64,000 nucleotides of DNA from Mytilus galloprovincialis (lineage: Eukaryota; Mollusca; Bivalvia; Mytilida; Mytilidae): contig NC_134839.1 in assembly GCF_965363235.1 (NCBI RefSeq), positions 100,211,743-100,275,742 on the forward strand, written 5' to 3'. Every line of letters starts with the position of its first letter. The stretch's first letter is position 1. The notes under the pieces were generated by a model. It saw only the letters and a list, made by a program, of their open reading frames with translations. It ran no database searches and had not been told where the DNA came from. The position numbers and the translations under genes are program-made. This document shows, one piece after another, positions 62,515-64,000 of this stretch.

Positions 62515-64000
62515 GTAAGTTGTTTTTTAAATGTTCAGGACATTAATTATGATAAATATCTTAAATAATGTAAATACAAAAAGCAAAATGCAACCAAAAC
62601 ATGAAAAATATATTCTTTAATCTAAAGTTCAGTGGTAACAAACACCTTTATGTCCTCACTATACACATGATACATGGAAAATCTTATTTGAGCTCAGTAT
62701 ATTAAGGCAGCAACCATTTGATTTTCTGGGGGGGGCTATGGTTTTTTTTTCTGGACAATCTATTTTTTTCGTGACAAGTCGAAAACATTTTTTTTTCTTT
62801 CAATTTTAGCATTACATATAGTGGCAGCTGAGGGTGAAACAAACAATTTTTTTTTCTCAGAATCAAAAACAAATTATTTTTTCTCCAAAAACTGGAAACA
62901 AACTTTTTTTTCCAAAAAAAACCATAGCCCCCCCCCCCCCCAGAAAATCAAATGGTTGCTGCCTAACTGCTCAGTAGAGTTAATATTTTGGTGGGGATAA
63001 ACAATTCTTGCAACCACCTGAACAGCAACTAATTGTATAATTTATTATGTGCAACAATTTGTTTCAAACCAATGTCATCAAAGTTTTGCTTAAATGAACC
63101 ATTGGAAAATAGACAGAGAAAACTTGTTTGTTCCAGAAAATCCAGTTGAATGCTGTAAAATAATTCCTATAATCCGTTTGTTTATGATCAGACATTTCAA
63201 GATAACCAATGTTGCTATTTGTAACATAATTTACACTTCAACTTTGTAATGAAACGAGGGTTGTTTCCATAAAAGTTCAAATAAATGTCAATTAAATCTA
63301 TCCATTGGGAAAATGTCACTTGAAAATTCTAGAATTTTCCTGATGACAAATATTGACAAGTTAATAACATTGCTGGCTATATAAACTGGAAATATTAGTT
63401 GTATGTCATAGATTGTAGAATAATAATAGATGACAACACTTGAATATTATCTTAGGCTAAAAATGAAAAGACAAGTTCTTGTTCTTAGAAAACAAGGTAA
63501 GACAAACAATGTTAATTATATTGTTTTATAAAGAGTTACAGAGGGAGGTCATTAGAATTGATATGAATGCAATTTGTATGTTCAAAATATTGGAGGTTAT
63601 CAGTAAACTTGTGATAAATGCATTTTATTTGTTTCCTAGACATTAATAGCAAACTAAGTACAAATTTTATTATTCCAATTTATATTTCAGCTGAGAGTGT
63701 CCCTGATAAGAAAGTAAAGACAGCTGATACAAAGATGACAAGAAAAGTGGTTCTTAAAGAAAGGGTGGATAACTCTTACAATAAGGTATGATCACATATC
63801 TGTCTTAAAGCAAGATATTTAATGAGTTTTATAGTTTTGTTTGACTTCTTGTTTTATGATAAATGGGCATAGATAAAAAAAAAAATGTAGGATTAAAATC
63901 ATGGTTTAAATTAAGGGTGCAGTACAATCATTTGTGAGTTTCATTTTATAACATTTCTTGCTTTGCCTATAGATTCAGTCTAAGAGTGAATTTTTCTGTA
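60638..64000 (+). CDS. Serine-rich charged protein, internal exons (partial gene, family unknown)
   Basis: Exons 60638-62514, 63691-63785 and 63973 to the edge are joined by good GT-AG sites with matching phases (2 in, 1, 0). The large exon starts AGAATCAGC right after TTTTTTGCAG and its frame is open from its first base, so it is an internal exon and the ATG at 60702 need not be the start. I do not recognise the protein. It begins RISTEEEEDDNVFLDEGSDQ, then a basic RRTVLFIPGFRKSKK, then long Ser-rich and Ser/Asp/Glu-rich stretches, with two internal duplications. It appears largely disordered, with many potential phosphorylation sites and no membrane segment. A signalling or cytoskeletal scaffold is possible but unsupported. 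Confidence 0.85.
62706..62963. mobile_element. PIF/Harbinger-like MITE with TAA target duplication
   Basis: 258 bp in the intron after the large exon. The left end GGCAGCAACCATTTGATTTT then CTGGGGGGGGCTATGGTTTT and the right end AAACCATAGCCCCC then AGAAAATCAAATGGTTGCTG CC are inverted copies of about 45 bp, flanked by TAA at 62703-62705 and 62964-62966. TTA/TAA duplication fits the PIF/Harbinger superfamily. Core of T-rich sequence, no gene. Confidence 0.72.
63691..63785 (+). CDS. Serine-rich protein, next exon
   Basis: The acceptor TATATTTCAG completes a split Ala codon, then ESVPDKKVKTADTKMTRKVV and LKERVDNSYNK, ending in phase 0 at AAG|GTATGA. Lys-rich. Confidence 0.82.
63973..64000 (+). 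CDS. Serine-rich protein, exon cut by the window edge
   Basis: After GCCTATAG a frame opens in the required phase 0: IQSKSEFFC, then the window ends. Only nine codons are visible, so this is provisional. Confidence 0.5.

Overview
The window looks like nuclear DNA of a bivalve mollusc, most likely a mussel close to Mytilus. It is AT-rich. Its genes have many short exons with GT-AG introns, and the spaces between exons are packed with the interspersed repeats, foldback elements and tandem arrays typical of bivalve genomes. There are no rRNA or tRNA genes, CRISPR arrays or prokaryotic operons. The species call is inference; the gene calls rest on conserved protein motifs and on splice sites that keep the reading frame.

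Layout from left to right. (1) 622-777, minus: the first coding exon of a kinesin-1 heavy chain, whose remainder lies beyond the left edge. Just upstream (1017-1198, minus) is a protein-like 3' exon of an unidentified gene. (2) 6065-35301, plus: a complete lysosomal-type beta-galactosidase gene (GLB1). It has 18 coding exons, of which 17 are used per transcript, giving 662 or 667 residues. I could follow every exon from signal peptide to stop with matching phases. (3) 42066-46572, minus: a complete three-exon sepiapterin reductase gene (SPR, 265 residues), tail-to-tail with GLB1. (4) 60638 to the right edge, plus: a serine-rich, acidic and basic low-complexity protein with internal duplications that I do not recognise. 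A phase-compatible candidate first exon lies at 49747-49862, which would make this gene divergent from SPR.

The most remarkable features are inside GLB1. Exon 6 exists twice (6a at 13025, 6b at 16820). The two encode alternative versions of the segment carrying the acid/base catalyst, and including both creates an immediate stop, so they must be mutually exclusive. The 3' end of exon 13 together with its splice donor has been amplified into a 73-bp satellite of close to 100 units (24347-31461 and 32743-33064), split by a hAT-like element. Independently, the end of exon 10 plus its donor has been amplified into ten 28-bp units (20067-20692), split by another repeat. The gene therefore carries about a hundred near-identical copies of one 5' splice site and ten of another, and in each case the real exon end is the first unit of the array.

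The rest is intronic or intergenic DNA with identifiable mobile-element remains: a Mutator-like MITE with a perfect 10-bp target duplication and a 1-kb palindromic TIR element (both in SPR intron 2), a PIF/Harbinger-like MITE, several long foldbacks, and many fragments of dispersed bivalve repeat families.
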